DNA of 64,000 nt from Oreohelix idahoensis (taxonomy: Eukaryota; Mollusca; Gastropoda; Stylommatophora; Oreohelicidae). Each line of letters begins with the position of its first letter. Position 1 is the stretch's first letter. The translations under genes and the position numbers were made by a program. A model generated the notes under the pieces. The model made no database searches. It saw only the letters and a program-made list of their open reading frames with translations, and was not told the DNA's origin. Shown here piece after piece: positions 22,972 to 32,625 of the stretch. The DNA is taken from contig JAMPIV010006397.1 in the NCBI GenBank assembly GCA_024509875.1, positions 127,501 through 191,500 of the forward strand, given 5' to 3'.

Positions 22972-24001
22972 TCAAAATCGGGTATGACCACCGTTTGCAG
23001 CAAGGCATTCAAGACAGCGTAGACGTATCAAGTCCACAAGGGTCCGAAGAGTATCCTGAGGAACAGCTTGCCATTCCTGAAGCAGAAATGCAGTCAGCTG
23101 TGCAACATCCATTGGCAGGGGGTGATTTGTTGACAATCTTCGACCAAGGACATCCCAGAGGTGATCAATCGGAGAATGGTCAGGTGAATGAGCTGGCCAC
23201 GCCATCCTGATGATCCCATGTTGCTGAATAAACTCATTCACCACACGAGCTCGATGGGGTCGAGCGTTATCATCTTGGAGGATGGCATTACCGCCTATGG
23301 CCTCCAGAGCAGGCTGAACAATTGGTCTCAAGATTTCGTTCTGGTATCTTGGGCCGGTCAAGTTGCCTTGGATGATGTAGAGCGGGGTCCTGCCGTGTCT
23401 GTAGAAGCCTCCCCAGCCCATGACAGAACCCCTACCATAACGATCCACCTCTCGAATTGTGTCATCAGTAAATCGCTCTCCTGGTCGTCTCCAAACTCGA
23501 ATCCTGCCATCATTGAATGACACAGTGAAGCGAGATTCATCAGTGAAGAGAACTTGACTCCATTGTTGCCTTGTCCATCGGATGTGCTCGCGACACCAAG
23601 CAACACGGGCTCTGCGATGAGCAGGAGTAAGAGGAATTCTGACTGCAGGACGTTGAGCAGCCAATCCAAATTCATGTAAACGTCTGCGAATGGTGCTTTG
23701 ACTGACATTAACGTTTACAGTTTGTCTCAGCTTACATCTTAGAGTGGAACAAAGTCATTCTTCGATGGCGCAGGGCTGACAACAAGAGGTACCGGTCATC
23801 ATGTCTATTGGTGCATCTAGGGCGACCTGGCCGGTGGCGATCCTCCACACTTCCTGTGGCCTGAAATCTCTCCAAAATTCTTTGGATAGTAGAGTGTGAC
23901 ACTACAAGCCGTCTAGCAACCTCACGGACAGATAAACCACTTTCAACCCACGCTATAGCCCTCATTCTTTGTAAGGTGTCAAGACTTCTTCTCGGTGGCA
24001 T
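22972..24001 (-). pseudogene. Tc1-type DNA transposase, one frameshift
   Basis: About 343 codons overall, normal for a Tc1 transposase. The ATG at 24001 begins MPPRRSLDTLQRM, followed by paired helix-turn-helix regions (REVARRLVVSHSTIQRIL; GRPRCTNRHDD). The catalytic core reads LFTDESRF (first D), QDDNARPH (second D) and SPDHSPIDHLWD, then the family C-terminal ANGGHTR. The third catalytic position is Asp (SPID) where Tc1 proteins usually have Glu (NPIE); 34 residues separate it from the second Asp. A single shift near 23752 separates 23732-24109 from 22972-23664; the intervening homology is otherwise preserved. I could not identify terminal inverted repeats. The gene directly abuts the palindrome at 22801. 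Confidence 0.85.
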
Positions 24002-25012
24002 GGTTTTTGCAAGTGATGAAACTACCCTAAGTCTGCTGATTGTAAAACAAATTAAGAGTGAACTCTGTTCACGAAAAGTTGCCATTGCACGTGGAATGTC
24101 AATCAGCACGATTACTTCACCTGTTTGGTTCTACGGAAGTTTGAAAAAACAGATTAAAAATGTGAATTTATGGTCAGCAAACCAAATTGCACGTGATCAC
24201 CGTGTTTGTCGGTGAGTTGTTTTTATGCTTAACGTGCATAGAGGTCTGTCAGAGGAAGATATTGCACCCATTTTTACTAAAAGCTTCCTTCATTTAATCA
24301 TTCTATGCGCTTATATAAAAGTGTATTGAAAATAATAGGGTGGCCCTTGACTTTTGTCGAGTAGAATAACCAGTGGCGTTAGTTTGATCGTCATGTTTGA
24401 GTCTCACTGGTCATGCAATCTTGTCAGAAATTTTCCCTAGGTCTATCAAGAAAGTAAATCCGGTCTGACTTTTGATTTCCTGTTGTCTGCATAAATTCGC
24501 AGGCAAACTGCAACAAATCATCGTATCCTCAATTGCATGGAAAACAGCTTTGGTTTTAATTTCCAAAAGCTGTTTAATTATCATAACAGGCCACTGTTTT
24601 GATGTACTTTAAACATGTAATTCTGCTTTGTCCCAGGATTCGAAGGAACACCGTGCTCTCGATCGTTGTTAAATGCTGTATCCACTATCAGGTATGCTGC
24701 AGATTTGTTAAATATGTCTCCGATATCCCCTACCGTCCCGTAAATACGCCTTTTGTTCCAAGCAGCACTGACGGCCGTGGAATGTGAGCAGCTTTTATTA
24801 CTGGTGACTAGGACGCCTGTTTGGAACCGATTAGCACATTCCCGTGTCTCTAACGTCGTTGATTATTAATTTTTTTTAATGTATTTATTTCCGAGTAAGT
24901 AACCCGCCAAAAATGTACGGGAATAAATGATTATGTGCTCTTCCTACTGCATGTCCTGATGAAGAAACTATTTCTCCTGTGGTTATTCAATTCCTCTACA
25001 TTCTTTTTTTTT
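24002..25012. other. Noncoding stretch
   Basis: No supported gene. It presumably includes the 5' flank of the transposase, but no inverted terminal repeat matching 22802-22971 was found. Confidence 0.4.
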
Positions 25013-25110
25013 TTAAATTAAGGTTTTGCCTCGTTTTGGCGAGGCGCGTCCCGTTCAACCTAATCGGTTATATTAGAGCGCATGTCCAAATATAAAAGAC
25101 ACTTATCCAT
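25013..25110 (-). repeat. Right member of inverted repeat pair (partner 19540-19636)
   Basis: TTTTGCCTCGTTTTGGCGAG then GCGCGTCCCGTTCAACC is the reverse complement of the left member. Similarity extends outward through a T-rich run on one side and AAATATAAAAGACACTT on the other. Confidence 0.75.
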
Positions 25111-25770
25111 TCCATTTCCCCGTCACTGGATCTTTGTAGTCAAACTGATGTGGATGCATTGGCTATGCACCTACGGTGCAACTCGTCAAAAATGACATGA
25201 GGGGAAAGTGAAAACAAGCCAATGGAATTAGATTTGACTAATTAATTATAAGCTGTTTTGACACAACATGATTTGTAAATGTATGGATAACTTTTAAAAT
25301 CTGTTTTGGTACGCGTTAAAAAAAAAAAATCAACCCCCCCCCCCCTCCCCCCCCCCCCCCCCCCCCCCAATTCTCTACAGGGAGCAAAGAGGTGATGATG
25401 ATCATCATGATCAGATTGTCACATGACGAGATCCACTTCTGTAAGTTCTGATTTAACCTGCTACTTCTATCACGTCAACTCCTTCCCTGCAACCTTAACT
25501 GCCTCATTTATCGTGAGCTTCCCTCCAGCTGTACAATTTGTTGTACCTGTCTGCCACCGATCATGTGATAATATATCATTGTGATTAATGTGTTCTTCTG
25601 AATCGTCTCTACCTGATATTCGTGTACCACAGAAACAGGCATTGTTGTCTTTATGTGTTCATTGATTTGTGCATTACCATCTAGCTCCCTGAGAAGCAGA
25701 CGACTTAACTATTTCAAGTCAAGATTTCATGTTCTGTGCCATCCGATCAGGGTATTTTAGTGTTTTTGTT
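25111..25770. other. Noncoding stretch with C tract
   Basis: A-run then C-rich run at about 25319-25369, interrupted by two T-containing words. Otherwise nothing is recognised. Confidence 0.5.
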
Positions 25771-25960
25771 CAATTGGCTAAGCGATTAGAGCACTTGCCT
25801 CTCGCAGCAATTAACCTGGGTTCCGGATCGCAACCTGGTAGCGTTACGCTCCAGTCTACCGAGCTGTAAATGAGGACCTGCCTCTTCTCTTGAGCTAGAA
25901 AAAGCTAAGGTAGTGAGGAAGTGAGCTGATCACCCCCACCATTAAAGCTAAACATAGTGT
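25771..25960 (+). mobile_element. tRNA-derived SINE copy
   Basis: The head TTGGCTAAGCGATTAGAGCA resembles a pol III A box and GGGTTCCGGATCGC a degenerate B box. It is followed by the family body CAGTCTACCGAGCTGTAAAT and a GAGGAAG region. It stands head-to-tail with the next copy. Confidence 0.75.
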
Positions 25961-25965
25961 AGTTA

Positions 25966-26300
25966 ACCGATTGACAGATTGGTTAGAGCGCTGGTCTCTC
26001 GCGGCTAAGGTGTCAGGTTCGATTCATGGCACCTTCACGCTCCAAACAGTAACAAGCTCCAGTATGCCCAGCTGTAAATGGGTACATGACTTTGCTTTTG
26101 AGTTTGGGAAGGAAAAGGCAGCGAGGAAGGAAACTGGTCACCCCCACCTCTCGATGCTGGACCTAGAATAGTGAAGTCTCTAACACTTCACTGCCCTACG
26201 GCAGTAACTGCTATGGGACTACCTTAACCTTTCCAGTGTAGTGAAGTCTCTGACAACTCATTCTTTTACGGCAGTATCTGCTACGTGCCTACCTTTGTGT
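25966..26300 (+). mobile_element. tRNA-derived SINE, best preserved copy in the window
   Basis: A box-like TTGGTTAGAGCGCTGG at about 25979 and B box GGTTCGATTC at 26005-26014. Then comes the body CCCAGCTGTAAATGGGTACA, GGCAGCGAGGAAGGAAACTG, the tail region CCTCTCGATGCTGGACCTAG and a partial second repeat of the tail AGTGAAGTCTCT. The same body builds the core of the palindrome at 21.4-22.8 kb. It is not a functional tRNA gene, since it lacks a closed cloverleaf and has a long 3' extension. Confidence 0.8.
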
Positions 26301-26479
26301 CTGTCTCTAGGTGACGAACCTCCTGAAAAGACCACACTCTTCCATCTTCATTCTATCTAACTTGGCCATGTTTTTAATGAAGCTTTATTTTTATTTTAAA
26401 TTTTCTGCATGACGACAAATAGAGAGATTCCAATCATAATACATCATATAAAAAATATGGATATATTAGTTCGTACAAT

Positions 26480-26700
26480 ATACGCCTTTAAAACGACAAC
26501 CACCAAGATACGGAGGTTTGTAAAATTGATGTTTGCGTAGATTATGAGTGAAAATGTGTGGAACTGATGATAAGAACCAGATAATATACTAGTTGAATGT
26601 GGCATACGAATAGAAGACTGGTGTTGAAAATGGCACACAATGAGAAAACTAGGTGATAGTATTACAAGGCAGTTCTTGTATCCTCAGTGTAACAGAAGTA
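26480..26700 (+). mobile_element. LINE RT C-terminal fragment, decayed
   Basis: It aligns with 21235-21447 (ACGACAACCACCAAGATACG versus ACAACCAAAAAGCTACAG; GAACTGATGATAAGAACCAG versus GAACTGATGACCAGAACC; AGTATTACAA). Many stops. It is followed directly by the tail of the next retroposon. Confidence 0.6.
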
Positions 26701-26725
26701 GAGGACGAACAACAAACCACATAGA

Positions 26726-27119
26726 GGAACGAACGAACGAACGAACTTTATTTTCAAAGGGTTAAAAATTGGGCACGCAGGCCCGTCTTACATTCTGCCC
26801 TTCTTATCTCTGTCATCTTACATACCGTATCCTTTCAATAGCACATGTATTTTGAGCATTATTTAAGCCATACAACATTATCAAGGTAAAATAATAACAT
26901 ACATTTGTAACATCCAGTCATAATCAAATTTAAGTATGTTAAAAAAATGGATAAAAAAAATAAATAAATAAAAATTAATTTAAAAATTAATAAAAAATTA
27001 AAAAACAAACAGAAAAAAAAAAAACCATACAAACAAAATCTAAACCATTTATACAGTAAATTAGACATAATTTGAAACGTAATCAGATTACGGTGGCACA
27101 TAATAAGAACTCGTGACAT
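26726..27119 (-). mobile_element. Tetranucleotide-tail retroposon, (GTTC)n-tailed
   Basis: On the minus strand it ends CCCTTTGAAAATAAAGTTC followed by GTTC repeats (plus-strand GAAC at 26726-26748). It carries the GGGCCTGCGTGCCCAA core and a longer 5' part than the other copies, including an A/T-rich middle (26940-27030). The same family at 14 kb carries TATC instead of GTTC. Confidence 0.7.
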
Positions 27120-27273
27120 TTTGGAAATCTGCTGTTGAATGACTTGGGACGTCGTGTGTTGTCAGCGCAGGCGGAAAATATTCCCACAGGTGAGCAGCTT
27201 TGAGTCCCAAGCATACTGCCACAGGGAGTGAATTGTTGACTCCTCCACTATACGAGATCCATGATGATAGGAA

Positions 27274-27753
27274 ACTCTTTACAGAGCGATACAACAGGAG
27301 GCAATCTGATCATCACCAGAAGTCCCCCCATCCGACAAGTGCTTCGGCCCAGTATACTCCTTTACACTCTAAGAGGGGCGGGTCCACTTGGGTCATGACT
27401 CCCAAGCGTCTCAGCCTCCTGTTGTCTTGTATCGAAAATGAACCCATTTCACTTATGATAGCAACTTTAAAATCCACACCTCCGCCAGCCGTGGAGGCAA
27501 TTGTGAAAGTAACAAAGAGAAGACAAATTATTCCGTTCGTTCCGTCGCACATCACAACTAAGAACACACACTGAGACTCCTGCGCGAAGCCGACGAGGCT
27601 AGCAACTGCGCGCTAGCAACTGAAATTCTGTGCCTAACACCTCTTATAATATACGCCACCTGTTGCCCCTCAGTCACAGTCCTTTCACTAGTACACCAAA
27701 AAACTCAACGTATTGTGGACTTAGAAAAATTCATGGTGTTTTCCGTACTGCAG
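27274..27753 (-). repeat. Direct repeat at the 3' side of the RLE LINE
   Basis: Near-identical to 31017-31492 in the same orientation. It runs from ten bases past the LINE stop codon (27763-27765) to ACTCTTTACAG at 27274. On the minus strand both copies have an open frame containing VVMCDGTNGIICLLFVTF and TIASTAGGGVDFKV. I know similar conceptual translations from mollusc sequences, but no function. Confidence 0.9.
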
Positions 27754-27762
27754 CGTTTACTG

Positions 27763-28165
27763 TCACGATTTCCATTGCCCATTGCGGTTGTTCCACAGCC
27801 AGCCTGATGCCTTTTCGGCAGTTTCATTAAGCCTCTTCATTGCTCTTGTTCTCAACTGTCCCCTCAGCCCCAACAGTTTCAATATATCATACACTGATGC
27901 AGCCACAAGCCCTCTTGCGCCCACCTCAACAGCCATGACCCTTGCAGTGAACCCATCGTGTCTCAGATCCGCGGCCAGATCATTATACTCCTATTTGGCC
28001 GCTTTGAGCGAATGTTGTTCGTCCAATCTGGATTCAAATGGCACGGTCAGTTCAATCAGTATGACCTGAAGCGCTGCTGAAGAATGAAGCACTATATCCG
28101 GCCGTCTCCGCGATTTCCTGATACTCTCTGGATATACCCCTCGTCCAGGTAGGTCTACCGCCATC
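27763..28165 (-). pseudogene. Restriction-like endonuclease domain of the LINE
   Basis: Reads VDLPGRGVYPESIRKSRR, then RRPDIVLHSSAALQVILIEL with the PD...E core, VEVGARGLVAASVYDIL, and ends SGWLWNNRNGQWKS before a TGA at 27763-27765. One in-frame TAG lies after HSLKAAK. The PD-(E/D)xK-like nuclease nicks the target in R2-type elements. This piece carries no ATG and is too broken to appear as one long frame. Confidence 0.8.
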
Positions 28166-28293
28166 TATGTGAGGATGAAAGGATATTAGTATACATGATG
28201 AGAGAGAGAGAGGAAGGGCAGAATGTCAGACGGGCCTGCGTGCCCAATTCTTAACCCTTTGAAAATAAAGTTCGTTCGTTCGTTCGTTCCTAA
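28166..28293 (+). mobile_element. Tetranucleotide-tail retroposon inserted in the LINE, (GTTC)n-tailed
   Basis: AGGAAGGGCAGAATG, GGGCCTGCGTGCCCAA and CCCTTTGAAAATAAAGTTC are followed by GTTC repeats ending at about 28289. It separates the CCHC-to-nuclease linker of the minus-strand LINE, so it arrived after the LINE. The short frame 28223-28624 is not a gene. Confidence 0.75.
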
Positions 28294-28430
28294 TCGTTTG
28301 CAGATAAGAAAAGATGGTAAACTACTACTAGGTTTACTCGGTTTGGGGTGTGCTGACTTTCATGCCCTCAGAAAGTATGTATTTGCGGTGCTCGGCCTGG
28401 GTTTGCTATTCGCCTTCATCCTTGCCAGGT

Positions 28431-28999
28431 CTATTGTCGCAGCAACTCATTTAGCACTTTGTTATGGCGCCAAGTGTATCGCCCTTGCCCTAATGACACC
28501 TTACACGCTGAGAGCACGTGTTCAAGTGTCTGCCTCCCCTGGCACAGGGGGCACTGTTCATCATCCGACTTTCCCCATTTCACAAGGTTTGTGGCCGACG
28601 GCAGCAGGTTATACATTGATCTAACAACGAAGCTGAGCCTAAGAGGTGCCATATTCCATATATCATTCCATGTCAATGTACTTTGCAGGGCTCCTTCCCA
28701 TGTAGTTCATTGGCCTTGTTGGACCTGCTGCACTGTATTTTGAACCTCTTATCATTCTCAGCTCCTGGTATCTCCTGAACTACGATGTCTCTGCGCTCCC
28801 TGCTTGATGCCTTGGACCACCAGCGGATGTCCCCATGACCAAATCCCCGTCTATTCGTTTTTGTGTATCCGATTACCTCCCTCAGTTTGAGTGACTCTTG
28901 GGCAGCATCAACAGCTTCTTCCACTCTCCACTTCCTTCCTGTTTTCAGTGTGGGCTGAATGGATTTAACCACGTTATCAGCTGACTCGCGTAGCATCAT
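28431..28999 (-). pseudogene. Connection and CCHC region of RLE-type LINE
   Basis: 28999-28673 has KSIQPTLKTGRKWRVEEAV and GHGDIRWWSKASSRERRD. 28676-28431 has WNDIWNMAPLRLSFVVRSMY and CPLCQGRQTLEHVLSACKV, giving C-x2-C-x7-H-x4-C, the knuckle that precedes the nuclease in R2-like elements. The two frames overlap by four bases, so a small indel separates them. Confidence 0.75.
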
Positions 29000-29099
29000 T
29001 GCCTTTCCAACTTTGTACTCTTCAACAACTGACTTGAAGCAGAAGTTTTGACTTTTTGCAGTACAGTGCTACATCTGGCAGACCTGGTGGAACCCCTAG

Positions 29100-30263
29100 C
29101 TATTTCCTCATGAACTTGTTGACCTTCTGCTCTATAGCTTTCACTGTACTTGTGCTTATTTCATATATCAGCAGTGGCCACAGCAACTTCGGTATCAACA
29201 TGAACTGGAGGCACCACAGTTTGAACTTTCCCAGGAGTCTGCTTTGGTCTGTGATCTGTAGTCCTCTGTCTGCCATTTCTATTGTCTGTTGCACTGCATT
29301 CGAGTCTTTTAATGAGGCATCGTACACCCTGCCAAGACTTTTAACAGGTTCCTCAATGACAGTAAGGATTCTTTGGTCGGAAACCATGAATATGACCTCT
29401 GCTATCTTCCCTTTCCTGACTGATAGGCTTCTCGGCATATTGGATTTGAAGCTCATTCTGCACCAGCTGACTAGTTCATCCAGGCATGTTAACATCCTTC
29501 GGGCCTGATGTTCATCTGATGTCAGAATTGTTGTGTCATCCATGAATGCTTTGAGCGGTGGCATGTGACACATTCCGCCGAGCTTTGGGCCTATAGCCAT
29601 TCCTTCAGCCGCATTGAGGATTACCTGCATAGCCATTACGAATAGTATCGGAGAGATGGTACATTCAATCGCAGTTTCAACTTCAAGTCCAATCCACTTC
29701 GTTGTGTACTCTCTGGTTGAAAATCTGACAGAAAACCCTGCGAAATACAGCTTCAGCATTGCTGCAATCTCTTGTGGAACATGATACATTTCTAGGGCCT
29801 GCCACAACATCTGGTGTGGAACGGATCCATAAGCATTCGCTAGATTCAACCAGATTACATGGAGGTTTGTTCTGTCAGACTTTGCCTTTTGGATTGCTTC
29901 CCAGATCATTGTGGCATGCTCTTGACATCCTGGTGTACCTGGGATACCTCCTTTCTGAATGTTAATGTCAATGTACTCATTTGCCATGACGTATGTAGTG
30001 AGTCTTTTCACCATCACTGAGAAGAATATCTTCCCTTCCACATTGAGTAGTGAGATTGGTCTGAACTGACTGATGTCTGTGGAATTTTGTTCCTTCGGGA
30101 TGTAGAATCCGTTCGCCTTTCTCCATTCCTTGCTTACAAGCTGGGTTTTCCACGCATTCTTCAGTAAACGGAGCAGTCGTTTGAGCACCTCAGGGCATCT
30201 CTTATACACCACATATGGAACACCATTAGGACCTGGAGCTGACTTGCACCGAGCTTTGGGCAA
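29100..30263 (-). pseudogene. RT domain of RLE-type LINE, motif A Asp changed to Asn
   Basis: 387 codons containing SAPGPNGVPYVVYK, FRPISLLNVEGKIFFS, IQKGGIPGTPGC, WLNLANAYGSVPH, CTISPILFVMAM, FMDDTTIL and VKSLGRVYDASL. These are consecutive RT motifs of the R2-like type. The metal-binding Asp of motif A (normally WLDLANAYGS in this family) reads Asn, and the Gly before CTIS reads Glu. The second metal site, MDD, is kept. It overlaps in a different frame with the N-terminal piece at 30226-30777, so a frameshift lies near 30250. This RT is unlikely to be active. Confidence 0.85.
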
Positions 30264-30777
30264 TGCTTTCTACCTCTTGCACTGTTGGTGGCTTGGTGTT
30301 AAATTCAGCTCCTGGCTTACTCGACCATTTAAGGCCTGCCATGCTGCTGAGCGACTCATCTTTGCGACCATCTGAATATGTCATTCTAAGGTGTTCTTCC
30401 AGGTCTTCTTTCCTGATGTTTAGCGTTCCCGACCGTGGCTGCTCAAACAGTTCTTTGGCAAACTTGAAGGGCTCCCTGAAGAATCTTTCCCAATCCCTTC
30501 GAGTCTTTCTTCTCTTCCTGCACAACCTTTCTGCTCTACAAAGGGCATTATGTTGGCCTTTCAGGTGCTCCCAAACCTGTCGTAACCCTTCCTTCTCTGT
30601 GGCAACTGCGTTCTTGAACAGTTTTCGAGCATGCTTTTTCGGTTTCCTGATTTCTTCTATTTTAATTTGTCTTCTACTTTTCCGTGGTGGGTTATTTTCC
30701 CTTGCCTCCCTGAGTCCAAACTCTTTGCAACAGTGAAGATATATTATGTCGCCGAAGATTTCCAGCTTCTTCTCCAA
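30226..30777 (-). pseudogene. N-terminal part of the RLE-type LINE ORF
   Basis: 183 codons, Lys/Arg/Glu-rich, with ARKLFKNAVATEKEGLRQVW and RRDWERFFREPFKFAKELF. This resembles the pre-RT segment of R2-like ORFs. No zinc finger or Myb-type motif is visible before it. The short frame 30831-31037, with DLPDDDLTHFLDGKRDAI, probably belongs further upstream in the same ORF, which would leave only the direct repeat before it. Confidence 0.65.
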
Positions 30778-31016
30778 AGTTATCTGCTCAGGTTGTTATC
30801 CAGCTCCTTTGCCAAGGCTTCGTCCAGCTGTTACCAAAGCCCTTTTGCACTGGCAGGTGGAAACTTGATTGCATCTCTCTTCCCATCCAAGAAGTGTGTG
30901 AGATCATCATCAGGCAGATCAACTTGAATGTACTCAGCACTGTGGATTGACTCCTGGCTGCGTTCTTCTAACGGAAACGTCGAGACAGAGCGCCGTTGAT
31001 CTCCCCCTGATGAACT

Positions 31017-31492
31017 ACTCTTTACAGAGCGATACAACAGGAGGCAATCTGGTCATCAGAAGTAGTCCACCCATCCGACAAGTGTTTCGGCCCAGTATAC
31101 TCCTTTTCACTCTAAGGGGGGCGGGCCCACTTGGGTCATGACTCCCAAGCGTCTCAGCCTCCTGTTGTCTTGTATCGAAAAATGAACCCATTTCACTTAT
31201 GACAGCAACTTTAAAATCCACACCTCCACCAGCCGTGGAGGCAATTGTGAAAGTAACAAAGAGAAGACAAATTATTCCGTTCGTTCCGTCGCACATCACA
31301 ACTAAGGACACACACTGAGGCACCTGCGCGAAGCCGACGAGGCTAGCCACTGCGCGTTAGCAACTGAAATTCTGTGCCTCACACCTCTTATACGCCACCT
31401 GTTGCCCCTCAGTCACAGCCCTTTCACTAGTACACCAAAAAACTCAACGTATTGTGGACTTGGAACAATTCCTAGTGATTTCTGTACTGCAG
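31017..31492 (-). repeat. Direct repeat at the 5' side of the RLE LINE
   Basis: Near-identical, same-orientation copy of 27274-27753, sharing ends ACTCTTTACAG and GTACTGCAG. Its 111-codon reverse frame (31350-31015) contains MCDGTNGIICLLFVTF. It joins directly to the LINE N-terminal region. Confidence 0.9.
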
Positions 31493-31804
31493 ATCCAGCT
31501 TTATGACCTATGCTCCTTAGGGAGGTAAAGGGTATGAGGGAACTTGAGACAGAAATGTAAACAATTATGAATATGTGGAAAAACCTTTGTGGGATTGGCA
31601 TAGGACAGGAAAGTATTGATATGAAATTCTTAAAGGCCTGTGTTCCTTAGGAAGTTGAAAGGTAATAATGATGATGATAATTTGCTGAAGATAAGAATCA
31701 TAAGAACAATAACCTGATCTAAATAGTTTGTTACTTCGCCTTCATGCCTTTATGAATGAAGGAATGAATCAATCAATACCTTTTAGCTCCCCAAGGATCA
31801 TAAG

Positions 31805-31960
31805 CCTTCAACAAACGCATGCCAAGTCCCCCTGTAACGTGCCGTCAGCTCAAGCTCTTTCTACGTCTTCCTCATCAGTTTCACTTCTGTCTCCAGCTCT
31901 CGTCTCCAGGTGTTTCTTGGTTTACCTGTGCCTCATTTACCCCGGGGCTTCCAGAACAAA
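31805..31960 (-). mobile_element. LINE ORF2 3'-end fragment
   Basis: The reverse strand reads KPRNTWRRELETEVKLMRK, a stop, then KELELTARYRGTW, the C-terminal signature of an endonuclease/RT LINE. 31493-31804 holds nothing recognised. Confidence 0.65.
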
Positions 31961-32069
31961 GACTGATTATGTCTTTATATTAACCTAAAAAAAAAGAAGA
32001 AAATTTCGACACCTTTGAAATGAGATCTCTCAGAGCAAACAACAAAGCTAACACCACACAGCAAGACAG

Positions 32070-32450
32070 GTGATGTTGTGCAATTATGTGCTGTTTTTTG
32101 CGACTGTAGCGAGACTTGGACACTCAATAAAACAGTTGAAAAAAAAGGTTAAATCATTCGAAATGAAATGCTACAGAAGGATGTTGAGAATACCCTGGAC
32201 AGAAAAAAAGACCAACAGAGAAGTACTGCTCTCACTAAACGTACAGGAACATCGGCTCCTAAATACCATCGCAATAAGGAAGATGAAATTTTTCGGTCAT
32301 ATAAAAAGACATAATAGTCTGGAAAAATAGTGATGGAAGGCATGGTCCCTGGAAAAAGGGGAAGGGGTCGACCTAGACGACGGTGGACCCAGGACATCAC
32401 AGAGAGTCTGAACTTGTCTTTGGCTGATGCAGGTCGACTTGCTGTAAAGT
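32070..32450 (+). mobile_element. LINE RT C-terminal fragment, one frameshift
   Basis: 32070-32330 reads LKKKVKSFEMKCYRRMLRIP, KFFGHIKRHNSLEK. 32330-32450 continues in another frame with VPGKRGRGRPRRRWTQDITE and LSLADAGRLA. This is the common end of endonuclease/RT LINEs in animals. It differs in sequence from the families at 21.2 kb and 49.8 kb. Confidence 0.8.
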
Positions 32451-32514
32451 TTCTTTTCTTCTTTCCACTCTGTAAAGTGTCAGTCTGTATGCTCTGTAAG
32501 GAAGAGTGGTGTGT

Positions 32515-32625
32515 TGTTGAGATCAGGCATGCTCCAGTCTACCCAGCTGTAAATGGGTAACTCACCCTAGTCCTGAGTTAGGGAAGGCAAAGGCTCCAGG
32601 GGAAGCAGGCCCTAAACTTGGTCAC
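32515..32625 (+). mobile_element. SINE body fragment
   Basis: GCTCCAGTCTACCCAGCTGT and AAATGGGTAA, then GAGTTAGGGAAGGCAAAGGC, match the SINE body at 26040-26130. The head is missing. It replaces the end of the adjacent LTR. Confidence 0.65.

Larger units (their letters stand above)
27763..31016 (-). mobile_element. R2-superfamily-like LINE with restriction-like endonuclease (broken)
   Basis: One ORF in order on the minus strand: N-terminal basic region (30777-30226), RT (30263-29100), connection (28999-28673), CCHC motif (28676-28431), decayed linker, then restriction-like endonuclease (about 28165-27763). This layout is that of early-branching, site-preferring LINEs that nick target DNA with the C-terminal nuclease and prime reverse transcription there. 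There are several frameshifts, one stop inside the nuclease and a 28.2-kb retroposon insertion. It is bounded on both sides by about 480-bp direct repeats. Confidence 0.85.

Noticed and set aside
22802..24260. Terminal inverted repeats for the Tc1 element
   Set aside because: I compared the sequence on both sides of the transposase and found no convincing inverted match, so no ends are claimed.
25966..26040. tRNA-like A and B boxes as a real tRNA gene
   Set aside because: The same head is attached to a long SINE body, is diverged between copies and gives no clean cloverleaf with acceptor pairing.
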